DNA from: Salvator merianae
Lineage: Eukaryota > Chordata > Lepidosauria > Squamata > Teiidae
DNA: 64,000 nucleotides
Assembly: GCA_003586115.2 (NCBI GenBank)
Contig: QVOM02000023.1
Location: 10,124,853-10,188,852, forward strand
Direction: 5' to 3'
Position numbers and translations under genes: made by a program. The notes below the pieces were generated by a model. The model ran no database searches, was not told the origin of the DNA, and saw nothing but the letters and a program-made list of their open reading frames with translations. Positions 22,001 to 64,000 of the stretch are shown piece after piece (positions within the stretch are counted from its first letter, which is position 1; each line of letters begins with the position of its first letter).

Positions 22001-24553
22001 TTATCCTTCAAGATTTTCCAGCGGACGAGGTCGGTTAGGTCGACCTGCCGGAAAAGGTTCTGGATGGGCGACTCCAGCAGCTGGGCCGCCGCCTCCTCAA
22101 AGGTTTTGAGGGTCACAAACTGAACCTGGTAGTTCTTGGCTATGGGGTGTAGGCCGTTGGTCATCCCTTCCGTCGTCACCACGGCCAGGTAGGCCCCGCA
22201 GGGGCTGACCGCGATGCCGTGCGTCCGCACCGAGCCAAAGACCTCCGAAAGCTTGATCAGCTGGTGCTCGAATTTCAGCGCCAGGTCCGTGAAGATCGGG
22301 ATCAGCTGCCTCACTTTCCCGTCCACAGAGCAGGTGTAGACGGTGCCGTTCTGCTTGTCGGCGGTCATGGAGACGATGGGGAGGGAATGGAGCCCCGTCA
22401 CGTGCGAATTGTGGACGTTCAAGCCCGCTTTGGATATCAGCAGGAGGCACCAGAAGATATAGCACCCTCGTGCAGCCACCACCAAGCTGCAGTTGCACTT
22501 CTGATACGGATGGTAGAGGGGAATACTTTTGATACTGTGGACCGGCAACTGGTCCGTCTCCTGCCACAGGACGACCGGCTGCCTCAGCGTAAAGTACCCC
22601 TTGACGGCTTTGAGGTTCACGGGAAGGATTTTCACAGGCCCGGCCGCGCTCCCTACTATAAGTCCGCTCATCTTCCTGTTACTGTGCTCGTATTCCCACC
22701 ACGATAAGACGCTGGGGGAATTTATTCCCGACTCGATGGTACTGCAAGACGTGATGGACTCCTTGCCCACGAAAGGGAGCTGGAACTGCCACACCGCCAC
22801 GTTGCCGTTTTCGAAGATCACCGCTAGGAGGACGCTGCCAACGTCCCGGCACTCGTTATTGTGTTTCACTTGCTGGGTGGTACAGATCCCGGACCACTCC
22901 ATGCGGACGGGCGTCTGCATGCTATACCTTTTCTGGAATTCGGCGAAATCCCCTAAATCTGCCCGGGGACCCTCCCCCTTACAGAGACGGTAGCTGTTCT
23001 CGTACAGGCGCTGGCCGTACAGCTCCGTCAAGTCCACCAGCTGCACCCACTGAAGTCTGTTGAGGTTGGCGTGGATGGTCAGTCGGTTGTCCAGGGTTAA
23101 AGCTGCCAACAGGCACCTACCGTTGGCATCACAGCCCAACGGCGACCAGCTGGAATATTTGAAGCCTCGCATAGATGGTAGTGACTTCCCTTCTGGGTTG
23201 AACACTCTGTCCAACATGAATGTCTGGCTTATGGTTGGGTCCTTGGAATTCACAAACTTTTCTCTGCATTCCGTGACTTCTTTTTTGGAACCAACCTGAA
23301 AAAGAAATGAGGCTTTAAAAGCAAGGATGTAATATTGGCGCTTACCATCACCTCTTGCATAACACCACAGTTTGGTTCCCAACGAAATACCATGTAGTGC
23401 AAAACTGTGGTGCCTAAGTAATTGCCACCTATGGAAAACAAGGAGGCTCAGTCTACCAATATAAACCTAGGGCACCGCAGAAAACAAATTACGTTTACTG
23501 AAAGCTTCCAGGATTCTATTGCACTTTACCAACTGCACAAAAGCAGAACCATGTTGGAACTAAGACTGCTTGCAGCCCTTTAAAAGAAAAGAACAGCAAA
23601 AGATTTATACGATCTGAAGAGAAACTAAAGTTTGCTAGCATCTCTGCTAGCAAAAGCCCACTTTTTCAGGTCTGATTAAACAGATCCTTGAACCAGTTCT
23701 GAGTATTTTAAATTGCATTAGGAAATATGGGAACATAAAAAGAACGTGACTGGATTGTACCAAAGAGCTCCCTGTTTCCTGCAGCGGCCAAGCAGACGTC
23801 TGTGCAAAGCCACAAGCAGGACAAGATGGGGCTTGGATGGGAGGCTATCAGGAAACTCTCCCAGGTCCTGTAAGCACATAAAGCACGCAATAGGGAGATG
23901 CCTTCGGATGACTGCTGTCCCAGGTCCTGTAAGCACGGCCAACGAGGCTTGCGGGACTCCCCATTCAAAGAAAGCAAGCCCCCTACTGCTGGCTGGCTTT
24001 CTAGTGGCGGGGAGTCCCGCCAGCCCCGTCGCCGGGCCGGCTGGCCTTCGTGGGGGAGGGGGCGGCGACGCACCTTGAGGTGGCAGGCGGCGTCCGAGGC
24101 CGGCACGGCCGTGCGGTGGATGACGAGGTCGGCGCTGCCGGCGCTGCCGCCCTGGACGTCGCAGAGCTGCTCGAGGACGGCGATGCTGCGCGCCGTGCTC
24201 ACCGACACGCGGTGGTCCTCCGACCAGGCCAGCGGGTCCAGGCCGCTCACGCTGTGCTGCAGCCGCACCGCCGGCTCGCGGCGGGTCGCCGTCAGGCGGA
24301 AGCCCGCGCGGCTGCTGCCGATGCCGCCGCCGGGGCCGCCGCTGGAGCTCGATGCCGCCGCCTCCTCCTCCTCCTCCTCCGCCGCCTCCTCCTCCTCCTC
24401 GTCGTCGTCCTCCTCCTCCATCACCGCTTCCTCCTCGTCCTCGTCTTCCACCAGCGGCGGCTCCTCGCCTTCCCCGCCGCTCCCTTCCGATGATGCCCCG
24501 GAGCCCTCCGCCGGGCTCCCCTCGGAAACTGCGGCCGCCACCGCCGCCGCCAT
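19045..24553 (-). CDS. GTF3C4: General transcription factor 3C subunit 4 (TFIIIC90), complete
   Basis: This is a TFIIIC subunit, which helps recruit TFIIIB and RNA polymerase III at tRNA and 5S genes in the nucleus; histone acetyltransferase activity is reported for the human protein. Coding exons (minus strand): 24074-24553, 21508-23295, 20548-20678, 19523-19611 and 19045-19109, all with GT-AG junctions and matching phases, total 2553 nt (850 aa). Residues ~10-70 are Ser/Gly-rich and then a long Glu/Asp tract. About 85-756 form the propeller-like body (HRVSVSTARSIAVLE, CDANGRCLLAALTLDNRLTI, SPCGAYLAVVTTEGM). About 757-850 form the zinc-binding end, with Cys pairs in CSLCKE, VCSNGHIW, RCFLTYQSC and CTFCDSP. 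I chose the ATG at 24553 because it has A at -3 and G at +4; the open frame extends upstream only without another ATG. A loop at ~650-700 (SSEEHQQDEAALKPG) is shorter and diverged from the human one. It is head to head with DDX31. Confidence 0.96.
19191..19331 (+). repeat. Direct duplication in GTF3C4 intron 4
   Basis: TTCAAATACTCCTGTGTCAC at 19191 and TTCAAATGCTCCTGTGTCAC at 19282 begin two ~50-bp copies with period 91. They are separated by a G-rich stretch and lie 80 bases from the acceptor of the last exon. Confidence 0.8.
20076..20270 (+). mobile_element. Possible hAT-like MITE fragment
   Basis: It begins TAGAGATGTGCAAATTTTAG, the mirror of the terminus TTTGCACATCCCTAG at 62783. TAGAG/TAGGG fits the hAT terminal rule. 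No matching right end is evident here. Confidence 0.35.
21135..21450 (+). mobile_element. CR1 LINE 3' region, two overlapping copies
   Basis: AACACCAGGACCAGGGGGCA, GATCCAGCAGGGCTCCTCTT and TTATATTCTTATC, then a second start TAGAATGGACGCCCAGGTAC and a second GGACTAGATGGGCTGG. It lies just downstream (in GTF3C4 sense) of exon 2. Confidence 0.75.
24357..24480 (-). repeat. GTF3C4: Coding trinucleotide tract (Glu/Asp) in GTF3C4 exon 1
   Basis: Runs of GAG/GAA/GAC codons, seen on the plus strand as repeated CTC triplets, encode a long acidic tract with short Ala and Val breaks. Such runs vary in length between individuals and are prone to assembly error. Confidence 0.8.
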
Positions 24554-24556
24554 ATT
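24546..24556 (-). promoter_or_regulatory. YY1-like site over the GTF3C4 start codon
   Basis: The minus strand reads CAATATGGCGGCGG across the ATG. This fits the YY1 consensus AAnATGGCGGC, which in many housekeeping genes lies at or near the start codon. Confidence 0.45.
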
Positions 24557-25629
24557 GTCGCCCAGCGACGACGACACCGCCCCCCTCCCGGCCACCGTCG
24601 TTGTCGCCGCCGCCGGCCGCCGCGCCCCTCTGCGTCTGCGCCGCTCGACGAAGGCCCCTTCGGCCTCAAACCCGGGGAGAGGAGGGTGGCTAAAGCGGCG
24701 CCTGAGTTGCCGGCTGCTTAGTGGATAGTGCTGGACAGCTCCCTGACAACAGAAAGTCCTCTGCGAGCTAAAAATGTAACATACAAATAAACTGCAATGA
24801 AAACCAGAATTGTAGGATGGACCATTGCCGTAAGCTACACATGCCAGGCCAAATTACAGTAAAAAAAGCCTAAAAATGTAGCATACAAACAAAATGCAAT
24901 TAGAAACAGACTTGGCAGGACGGACAAAGGTCACAGGCCACACGTGCAAAGTTATAATTCACCTGCATGGGTACCTATTAGCTCCGTATCGATTATATGG
25001 TATTAATCTACTTTTCTTTGGAAAGACTGCTAATATATGTATATACATTGCTTTTGACATTTGGCGTATTTGTTTTCTAAGCTCGTTACAAATAATTTAA
25101 ATAAAATAAAAACTCTCAATTTCCTAGGTAAAGATGACAGACAATGTCCACACCTAAGTTTTATTCTAGCTTCCCTCCACTTGCAGAATGAAAGCATAGT
25201 AAGTCGGTTTATGTGGCTAGGTATTGCATGGCAACATTTTTGGTCAGGGATCGGGTTAGCCGCCTATGTTTGGGGCCCTTCCTCTTCAGGCAGCTCACGT
25301 GGCTGCCGGTGTGGAAAGGAGTCTCGTGCCCCGGGCTGGTCGCAGGAATTGTCCCTGCAATTAGCCCAGCTGGGGAAAAAAAACGCCCAGGTGTATCTAA
25401 TCTTCGGCTGATTCTCCACAGCTTCTGGCAGCCCCGCGCGTGCTCGCTGGTCGCCGCCGCCGCCGCCTCTCTCTGCCTTTCCCCGCTGGTGTTGCAGAGT
25501 CCCCGCTGGGATTTTGCACCTGCATTTTGCTGCTGCTGTCGCCGCCGCCCGAAAAAGTCGGTCTCATTCCGCTTTTGTGCCCCCCCCCCCCGCCGCCAAA
25601 GTTAGCTGAAGTCCTGGGTTCAGCGAGCC
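24554..25629. promoter_or_regulatory. Head-to-head promoter interval, GTF3C4 / DDX31
   Basis: The start codons of the two divergent genes are 1.08 kb apart. Both flanks are GC- and CpG-rich (24554-24740 running into GTF3C4 exon 1, and 25260-25629 before DDX31), with an AT-rich middle (24770-25200). The architecture fits a bidirectional housekeeping promoter, possibly as two CpG islands rather than one. No TATA box is evident at a convincing place. Confidence 0.75.
24767..24970 (+). repeat. Diverged tandem duplication, unit about 103 bp
   Basis: Two adjacent copies both start with CTAAAAATGTA, followed by CATACAAA, TGCAAT and, later, GGACGGACAAAGG or GGATGGACCATTG, then ACACATGCC or ACACGTGCA. 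The pair forms most of the AT-rich middle of the shared promoter interval. Confidence 0.65.
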
Positions 25630-58406
<32,777 letters not shown>

Positions 58407-58496
58407 ACCTGTGCTCCCTCCAGCTGACTCCCACGCCCAGGACAGGGTGGTGGTCTGAGCCTATAAAAGGCCCGCCTTGGCCATTGTACAGTGGTA

Positions 58497-58575
58497 GGAT
58501 GGATGGATGGATGGGTGGGTGGGTGGGTGGATGGAAGGAAGGATGGATGGATGGATGGATGGATGGATGGAAGGT
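58497..58575 (+). repeat. (GGAT)n / (GGGT)n microsatellite
   Basis: About 18 tetranucleotide units with GGAT to GGGT variation. Confidence 0.93.
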
Positions 58576-58589
58576 AGGTAAGTCATGTA

Positions 58590-58905
58590 ATGGCTGTAGC
58601 TCAGTGCTAGGGCAATTGCCTGGAAAGCACAGGGTTGCTGGGTCGATCCCCAGGATCTCCCTGAAAGAAGAGAATGGCAAACCTCTTCTGTGTCTGCCAC
58701 TAAAACTGCGCAGAGGCGTCCATGCCGTGTTTGAAGCTAAGTGGTGGAACCAGTGTCTGGAAAGCGCAGCGTCATAGGTTCAATCCCCAGCTTCTCCCCA
58801 GAAGATGGACCTAGCAAAGCAGTTCTGTATCAGTCAAGAGAACTGCAAGCAGTTACCTGTATAGTCATCAGGAGTTGCCTCCGATTCAGTGGTCCCCAAC
58901 ACCAG
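58590..58905 (+). mobile_element. Two tRNA-derived SINEs in tandem
   Basis: GGCTGTAGCTCAGTGCTAGG (58591) and TGGTGGAACCAGTGTCTGG (58741) start the copies. Both carry GGTTGCTGGGTCGATCCCC or TAGGTTCAATCCCCAGC B-box parts, and the second ends near CCCAACACCAGCAAC. Confidence 0.85.
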
Positions 58906-59047
58906 CAACATACAAACTTGGCTTTAATTCACAAATGACTTCCCTGCTCTGTTTTATGAAGGTTGGGGGGAGGTCTGTTCTTTTATTTTTTCACAGACAG
59001 CTAGGTTTCTTTTTCTTGTTTTATCTTTTGCTTTCTCCTTTTGTCCG

Positions 59048-59106
59048 CCCTTCCTTCCTTCCTTCCTTTCCTCCTTCCTTCCTCTCTCTTTCTCTTTCTC
59101 TTTCTG
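59048..59106 (+). repeat. (CCTT)n / (TTTC)n microsatellite
   Basis: Short pyrimidine tetranucleotide run. Confidence 0.85.
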
Positions 59107-59134
59107 CCAGTGCGGGTTGTGGCAAAATCCAAAT

Positions 59135-59250
59135 TCTATGCAAGCCCTGGCTGTACAATTAAAGCCCCCTTAATCCGTGTCATGATTTGGAGGGCCGCTG
59201 ACATCTTTACCTCCGTCCACCCGAGGAACCAAATTAAAGCAAAGTGGGCG
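59135..59250. promoter_or_regulatory. Enhancer-like conserved noncoding candidate
   Basis: TGTACAATTAAAGCCCCC, CTTAATCCGTGTCATG and CCAAATTAAAGC in unique sequence, followed by a GC-rich stretch (59240-59360). Confidence 0.4.
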
Positions 59251-59399
59251 GGGGGTGGGGGTGGGGGGGCAGAGAACTGGCGCGGCGGAGACGGCGGCGG
59301 GAGGGGAGCCGGGACGCGCGAACCGCATTGTCCCCGCCTGGGGAATCCGCCGGGGAGAGGCTGTGCTTTTTCTGCCGTCTGCTTTCGCTGACCCTTGCC

Positions 59400-59640
59400 A
59401 GCAGATGGGCAGCAGGACCAGAATGCCCCTGTGAGCGGAGGATTTAGCGGGGCTTTATTTAGCAAAGAATAGCCTGATTAGCTGATAAAGAGCATGTAAG
59501 ATGGTATGGGGCGGGCTTTGATCTCTCGCGGGCCCAGCAGGGAGCAGGCTGAATGACTGACACCAATTTTCCCCCGGATTACAATGCTGCTCTGTTCCTG
59601 CAGTGTTGTTACTCTATTAAAGCAGCTCCTTATTTTTATT
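59400..59640. promoter_or_regulatory. Enhancer-like conserved noncoding candidate
   Basis: GGGGCTTTATTTAGC, CCTGATTAGCTGATAAAG (GATA type), GACTGACACCAATTTTCC, GGATTACAATG and CTCTATTAAAGCAGC in unique sequence. Confidence 0.45.
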
Positions 59641-60574
59641 TATTTATTTATTTTTAAGCCAGCAGGGTTGATCCTCCTTTTCCTAGCCTCGGGGCCGAAT
59701 AGCTCTCCGAGCTGTTAGGGGGACAGACCTCTCCCCACATTTCCAAAAACTTTGAGCCAAACAGGGGACAAAGGGATTTGGGAGTCCGTAAACAGGAGCC
59801 TCGCGCCAGTTGGTCGGTCGGTCGGTCGGTCATAGGAAGCCCAGAGGAGTTTCACTTCTTGCTCCCGTGCCGTTCCCAAACCGCTTCCCTGGGGCTTGAA
59901 AATGGGAGCCAGGGAGACACCTCGGAAGGGGATTTTGGAAGACCAGAGCTCACAGGGCGACCTTCTCTTGTTCTGACATCGCTCGCGAGACTCCTTCTGA
60001 AGGCGTGGAGTCTGGGAAATTCCTTTAAAGGGGGAGAAAGGAACTGGTTCCACTTTGTGTATTACTAAGGAATTGGCTCCATTCACATTCCTCCAGAGAA
60101 AAGATAGTCGGGCTAAGGGTGATTCTGCCCTGAATGGTCTATCAGACCAGCAGGCCTAATAGGAACCCCCTTTCCATGCAAGGGTGTGGCCTAAAGGAGG
60201 CTCCACCCCAGGGGGTGGGGTCTTAGGGGGTGCGGCCTCCCTTTGGCCTCACCAACATGTGGAAGGGAGGGTCCTAGGATGCCTGCTGGTCTGGTATACT
60301 GACCAGTGCAGAATCACCCTAAACTGTTCCAGTACAGTTCTTTGTAGTCACTGGTGTGGACTTCTGAGCATTCCCTTCTGAAGAGGCCAGGCGTTGTATC
60401 TGGGTTTTCCCAGAATCCTGGAAGCAAATGCACACATGATCAGAAGGCGTTCTTCAGAGGCAAATTTCAGCTTGTTGCTGTAAAGATTTTCATAGCAAGT
60501 GAACGATTGTGGCCATCCCTCATTATTTTTGATGATGTCCCTTGTTGTTTGCAATTTCAATTGTCGGTTCTGCC

Positions 60575-60800
60575 ATCACCTTCACAGAGTGTTCCCTGAT
60601 TCCAGTGTTGTGTGATAAACCATTTTCCTCTATCCACCTTTTCCACACCATGCATAAAATCGTGAAGAGGCCTAGACTCTACAGCCTGGTTTCGTAAGGG
60701 AGGTGTTCCAGCCCCTTGATCCTTATTGTTGGAACGGAGCCCACCAGATTCCCCTAGCTGTATCCCGAAGAACAGGGTAGAGTGGGCTGTTAGCATTCAG
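60575..60800 (-). mobile_element. CR1 LINE fragment
   Basis: Complement of the CR1 segment with the AAAATCATGCAAGGTGTGGA-type stretch (here TTTCCACACCATGCATAAAA) and the flanking CCTCTTCA motif. Confidence 0.6.
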
Positions 60801-61079
60801 GCCAAATTTGGCAACAGCATAAGCGTTGACATCCTGAAATCTGTGATAAATGTGATGCGCCTGGACTAATGCTGAAGTAAACGAGAGGTCTGTTAGTATG
60901 AGAAGGAGAAAGGCAGGATGAACTCAGCCTCTGGGCTTCTGGGTGTTAGTGCGTGCTCCCAACCTGTTGCCTTTGCTCTGAAGATCGAAAGATGGCAGTT
61001 CTGTCAGTCTCAGACACCATAGTAGCTGGTACTCATTGGGCCTGGCGGGACAGAAGGCCAGCAACTAGGTTAAGGATCA

Positions 61080-61175
61080 CGGTATGGTCATCCAATGAGT
61101 TTCTATCGGCAAGTGAGGATTTGAACCCTGTTCTCCTGGGTCCTGGTCCAACCGCCTACTCACTAAACTATCTTG
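61080..61175 (-). mobile_element. tRNA-related SINE fragment (MIR-like head)
   Basis: GAGGATTTGAACCCTGTTCTC and CTAAACTATCTTGG, the same head type as at 45625 and 62815. Confidence 0.4.
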
Positions 61176-61284
61176 GTTCTTGCTGTTCCATAAGTCTCTG
61201 AAGGCAGCCAAGTATTTGAGCCCATTTGATCCAGCACACATCACAAAATTCAGCTCTCGCAAAGAGTTCGTGGTTATTTGCATG

Positions 61285-61460
61285 CAAGGTGTATCCTGTC
61301 TCGCACACAGAAGGCCTCACATTCAATCGCTGGCATCTCCCCAGAAGGCGGCCGTTGGAAACCACTTCTGTGCTGTTGCCAAGAAGACTGCACAGATGTG
61401 GGTCCACATAGCCCCTAGGGATTGCTCTCAACTCGAGGGCATCTTCACCATTTATATCAA
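61285..61460 (+). mobile_element. tRNA-derived SINE, diverged
   Basis: GAAGGCCTCACATTCAATCGC (B-box region), GGAAACCACTTCTGTGCTG and AAGAAGACTGCACAGATG. Confidence 0.65.
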
Positions 61461-61619
61461 CTTAGAACAGAACCTCAGGAGGGTTTTCCTGACCCATCCA
61501 CCACCAGCAACAGCTTCCTTCTCCTTCAGGCGAGGAATGAGATACAGGTCTTTAACGCACATGTCTTGGTCTGAGAGTGGCAGCCGTGTCATATGCTGAG
61601 GAACTTGGGGATGGAGACA

Positions 61620-61830
61620 GACAGACACACATAGGCACATTTTAATGCCTTTTGCCTTTTTCTTTTTGGCTGGCTTAGAGACAGCAGAAGAGGCAGTCGT
61701 GCCCCCCTCGAACCTGATGCCTTCCCTGAAGGAAGGCCCTTCCTCAGCTGAATTTCTGCAAAGCAATCTCTTCGTCGGTTGAAGCCCTTCGGTTGCCAAT
61801 TTCCTTGTGGCATTTACGGCTTCCTTAATA
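61620..61830 (-). other. Unassigned open frame, possible exon or old repeat
   Basis: The minus strand is open for about 65 codons with protein-like composition (KEAVNATRKLATEGLQPTK, then EEGPSFREGIRFEGG and a KPAKKKKAKG end). On the plus strand the same place has a good acceptor (long pyrimidine tract, cttag at ~61679). I recognise no family and cannot decide between an exon on either strand and a repeat. Confidence 0.2.
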
Positions 61831-62337
61831 TCATTTAATTAGTGGAGGGGAAAGCTGGAAGGACTTGTGGCTTGTTTTTTTGGCTCCCGTGGAAGCAAGC
61901 ATACTGTGGTGCAGAAAGGAGGTGGGTGGGCAGAGTAGCGTTTGGCCAAGTGTAAGATCAAGGCAGAGGATTATTTAACTAAGGAGCGACAGAGTTGAAA
62001 GGATGCTGGTGGCTGGATCCTTTCAGATCAATGTGTGATTTTTCAGGTCCACTTGCACCTCTTGGCTTTCGATGTTCCTCCCATTCCTGGCGTTTTTCCC
62101 CCCTTAACTTTTCCCCCCATTCTCCTTGCCCAAAATCCGTCATCTTCCATGCACCCCAAATATTCTCCCACCCTATCTACCGTCTTCCCAGGCTACAGGC
62201 CTTACAGATTTATTTATCAGGAAGCTTCCCTTGTGCAGCTCACCTTGAATGAACAGATTCTAAATAGCTTTATAGGTTTACTTTTTAAATGGCGTTCTTT
62301 GATCATGCATCGTATGTTAGATGGGACTATTTTTGGA

Positions 62338-62520
62338 AGTGCTGTGGCTGCGTGATGGAGCGACTCTTTGCACCCGGAAGGTCCTGGATTGAAAGCTGGG
62401 GAATCTCTTGGGGAAAGGCAATGGCGAACCACTTGTGCATTGTTCTCTCAAGAAAACCCCATGGATGCTTCTGTAGAATGGTCAGGAGTGAAGCTCAACT
62501 TGGGGACATCCCAACACCAG
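62338..62520 (+). mobile_element. tRNA-derived SINE, diverged
   Basis: GCTGTGGCTGCGTGATGGAG, GGAAAGGCAATGGCGAACCA and ACATCCCAACACC near the end. Confidence 0.65.
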
Positions 62521-62797
62521 TTTATATGGTTCAACGACAAACCGATTAATCGAACAAACGGTTGTGCGCGTTTGATTCCGAACGTGTTCAAAAACAATTT
62601 TAAAAACCCTCCTTTTTTTCCACTGAAAAAAGCCCTTTTCGAGGGCAAAAACAAAGAAAATATCTGTTGAACCGATTTGGTTCAAATTATTTTCCAGATG
62701 TTCGAACAACAGCGTGTCCAGTTTGATGCAAACATTCGCAAACACAAACTGTTTGATCGAATTTTTTGAACACGAACCGAAATTTGCACATCCCTAG
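62521..62797 (-). mobile_element. hAT-like MITE candidate
   Basis: It ends AAATTTGCACATCCCTAG, which fits hAT-type termini. Inside are AACGAC, CGAACA and GTTCGAACAACAG words that pair with each other. No transposase remains. Confidence 0.4.
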
Positions 62798-62814
62798 TGG
62801 CGCGCGGCCCGAGG

Positions 62815-62910
62815 TCATCCACTGTGCTTTGTTATCTGAGCTGGGATTTGAACCCAGGGATGCCTAGGTCCAGTCTGATGCCCTAGCCACTATACTATAC
62901 TGTGCTATCT
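62815..62910 (-). mobile_element. tRNA-related SINE fragment (MIR-like head)
   Basis: GGGATTTGAACCCAGGGATGC and GTCTGATGCCCTAGCCACTA. Confidence 0.45.
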
Positions 62911-63926
62911 TTTTCATGCACTTTTCTGGGTCCGTGTTTGTGGCAGCTGTCAATAGGGTTGGGGAAAGTATCTGCTGCCTGTCCTGAGAGAGCATTGTTC
63001 CATTGATAGATGCTCCCCTCCGTTCCGTCACCAGGGCTGCCGCTGCTCTTCCCCACAGTGCTTCCCCCTTTCCCAGAATGCATCAGCCACAGATGGTTCG
63101 CTTCGACTCCATAGATGCATAAGCCAAGTGCTCAGAGCATATTGAGCCAGAGGTAGACCAGCCTTGATGCTTGGCACCAGCAACTGTAGGAATTGAGCAA
63201 ACCACCAGGAGTCCCTTTCAGACGGATCATTGTCGACATCTGTGTTGAAAACGTCCTCTGATAAATGGCCACTTCTTCTCCAGAAAGACCCCGGGGGTCC
63301 AAGGATGGGGGATTACCACTGCGATGGCTTTCTGGCTCAAACCGAGAGCGGTCGGAGCATCTGAGGCTGATCAAATACCTCGTTGGTCTTAGAAGAAGGA
63401 GAGGAAATAATAATAATTTAATTTAGTCTCACAGATGTGCGTATCTATAGTCATTTATTTGATCAGTGACCAGCTACGTGATTCAACAATAGTAACCAAA
63501 GAAAGGGGTAATGATGATAACAACCTGGTATCGGGCAATCAGTTAACAAATACATAGTATAAAATAATAAAACTTAAAATAGCATCCAACAGTCAGTTAA
63601 AAGGATGGGGAGGGTCTACTCTTTGCAGATCGTTCCGTCCTAGCCGTCTGCTTAAGCGTCGTGATGGTGACCGCATAAGATCTCGCCACCTTAGATGTTA
63701 GATCTGGTTTCCTGTGGCCAGGAGAAAGGCGACATCAAGTTCACCCGATTTCACCCTTTTAAAGTGCTCTAATGCAGGGCAACCCGCTTCATGGCCGTTT
63801 CACGGTCTCTCCGATGTCTTTTGTGGAGGCACTTCTGCAAAATTAACTGTCCCAGTTGGTAGCAGGATGGCTTGGAAATCTACCTTGATCTACAGACCTG
63901 CTGGAGGAAGCATTCTGCTTCATAAT

Positions 63927-64000
63927 GACTTCCTTCCTTCCTTCCTTCCTTCCTTCCTTCCTTCCTTCCTTCCTCCCTCCCTCCCTCCCTCCCTCCCTCC
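63927..64000 (+). repeat. (TTCC)n passing into (CCTC)n, running off the window
   Basis: About 12 TTCC units then CCTC units to the last base; the true length is not known. Confidence 0.95.

Larger units (their letters stand above)
58407..64000. other. Region after the last DDX31 exon seen
   Basis: No terminal DDX31 exon and no homeobox exon are found on either strand. The content is repeats and two enhancer-like blocks (listed). 59660-60560 and 63390-63920 show nothing I can name, apart from a short (GTCG)n run at 59811-59831. Confidence 0.6.

Noticed and set aside
22097..22993. Long alternative frames on both strands within GTF3C4 exon 2
   Set aside because: Overlap a clear, full-length conserved coding exon.
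23898..24728. 276-codon plus-strand frame, and neighbouring Pro/Ser-rich frames
   Set aside because: Antisense shadow of GC-rich GTF3C4 exon 1 and promoter; the Ser and Pro runs mirror the acidic codon tract.

Overview
This window is vertebrate nuclear DNA, most likely from a squamate reptile (lizard or gecko type). The genes are split by GT-AG introns. The introns carry many CR1 LINE 3' ends, L2-like LINE ends, tRNA-derived SINEs of the lizard type and short hairpin DNA transposons. The species cannot be named from the sequence alone.

Three protein genes can be read. They keep the order and orientation known from mammals (human 9q34: AK8, GTF3C4, DDX31, BARHL1), seen here in reverse. (1) 11212-12463, plus strand: the last two coding exons of AK8, with a poly(A) signal at 12615. 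(2) 19045-24553, minus strand: the complete five-exon coding region of GTF3C4 (850 codons), the 90-kDa subunit of RNA polymerase III factor TFIIIC. (3) 25630-58406, plus strand: nineteen coding exons of the nucleolar DEAD-box helicase DDX31, with every helicase motif intact. GTF3C4 and DDX31 are head to head and share a 1.08-kb GC-rich promoter interval. Both gene products serve RNA and ribosome supply: TFIIIC drives tRNA and 5S RNA transcription, and DDX31 acts in nucleolar ribosome assembly.

Layout: 1-11211 is AK8 intron, with repeats and several AT-rich, homeodomain-site-rich blocks that look like conserved enhancers. 12640-15940 is intergenic and holds two more such blocks. 15940-19044 is probably the GTF3C4 3' UTR. 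19045-24553 is GTF3C4. 24554-25629 is the shared promoter. 25630-58406 is DDX31, whose introns of up to 8 kb hold repeats and enhancer-like blocks. 58407-64000 holds no recognised exon, two enhancer-like blocks and repeats, and ends in a simple repeat.

The enhancer-like blocks are probably part of the regulatory landscape of the neural homeobox gene BARHL1, which in mammals lies just past the 3' end of DDX31 and is not found in this window. I see no new enzymatic or defence system. The items most worth following are the block array, a probable GC-AG intron in DDX31, the unsettled DDX31 C-terminus, a palindromic MITE family and several tandem duplications.
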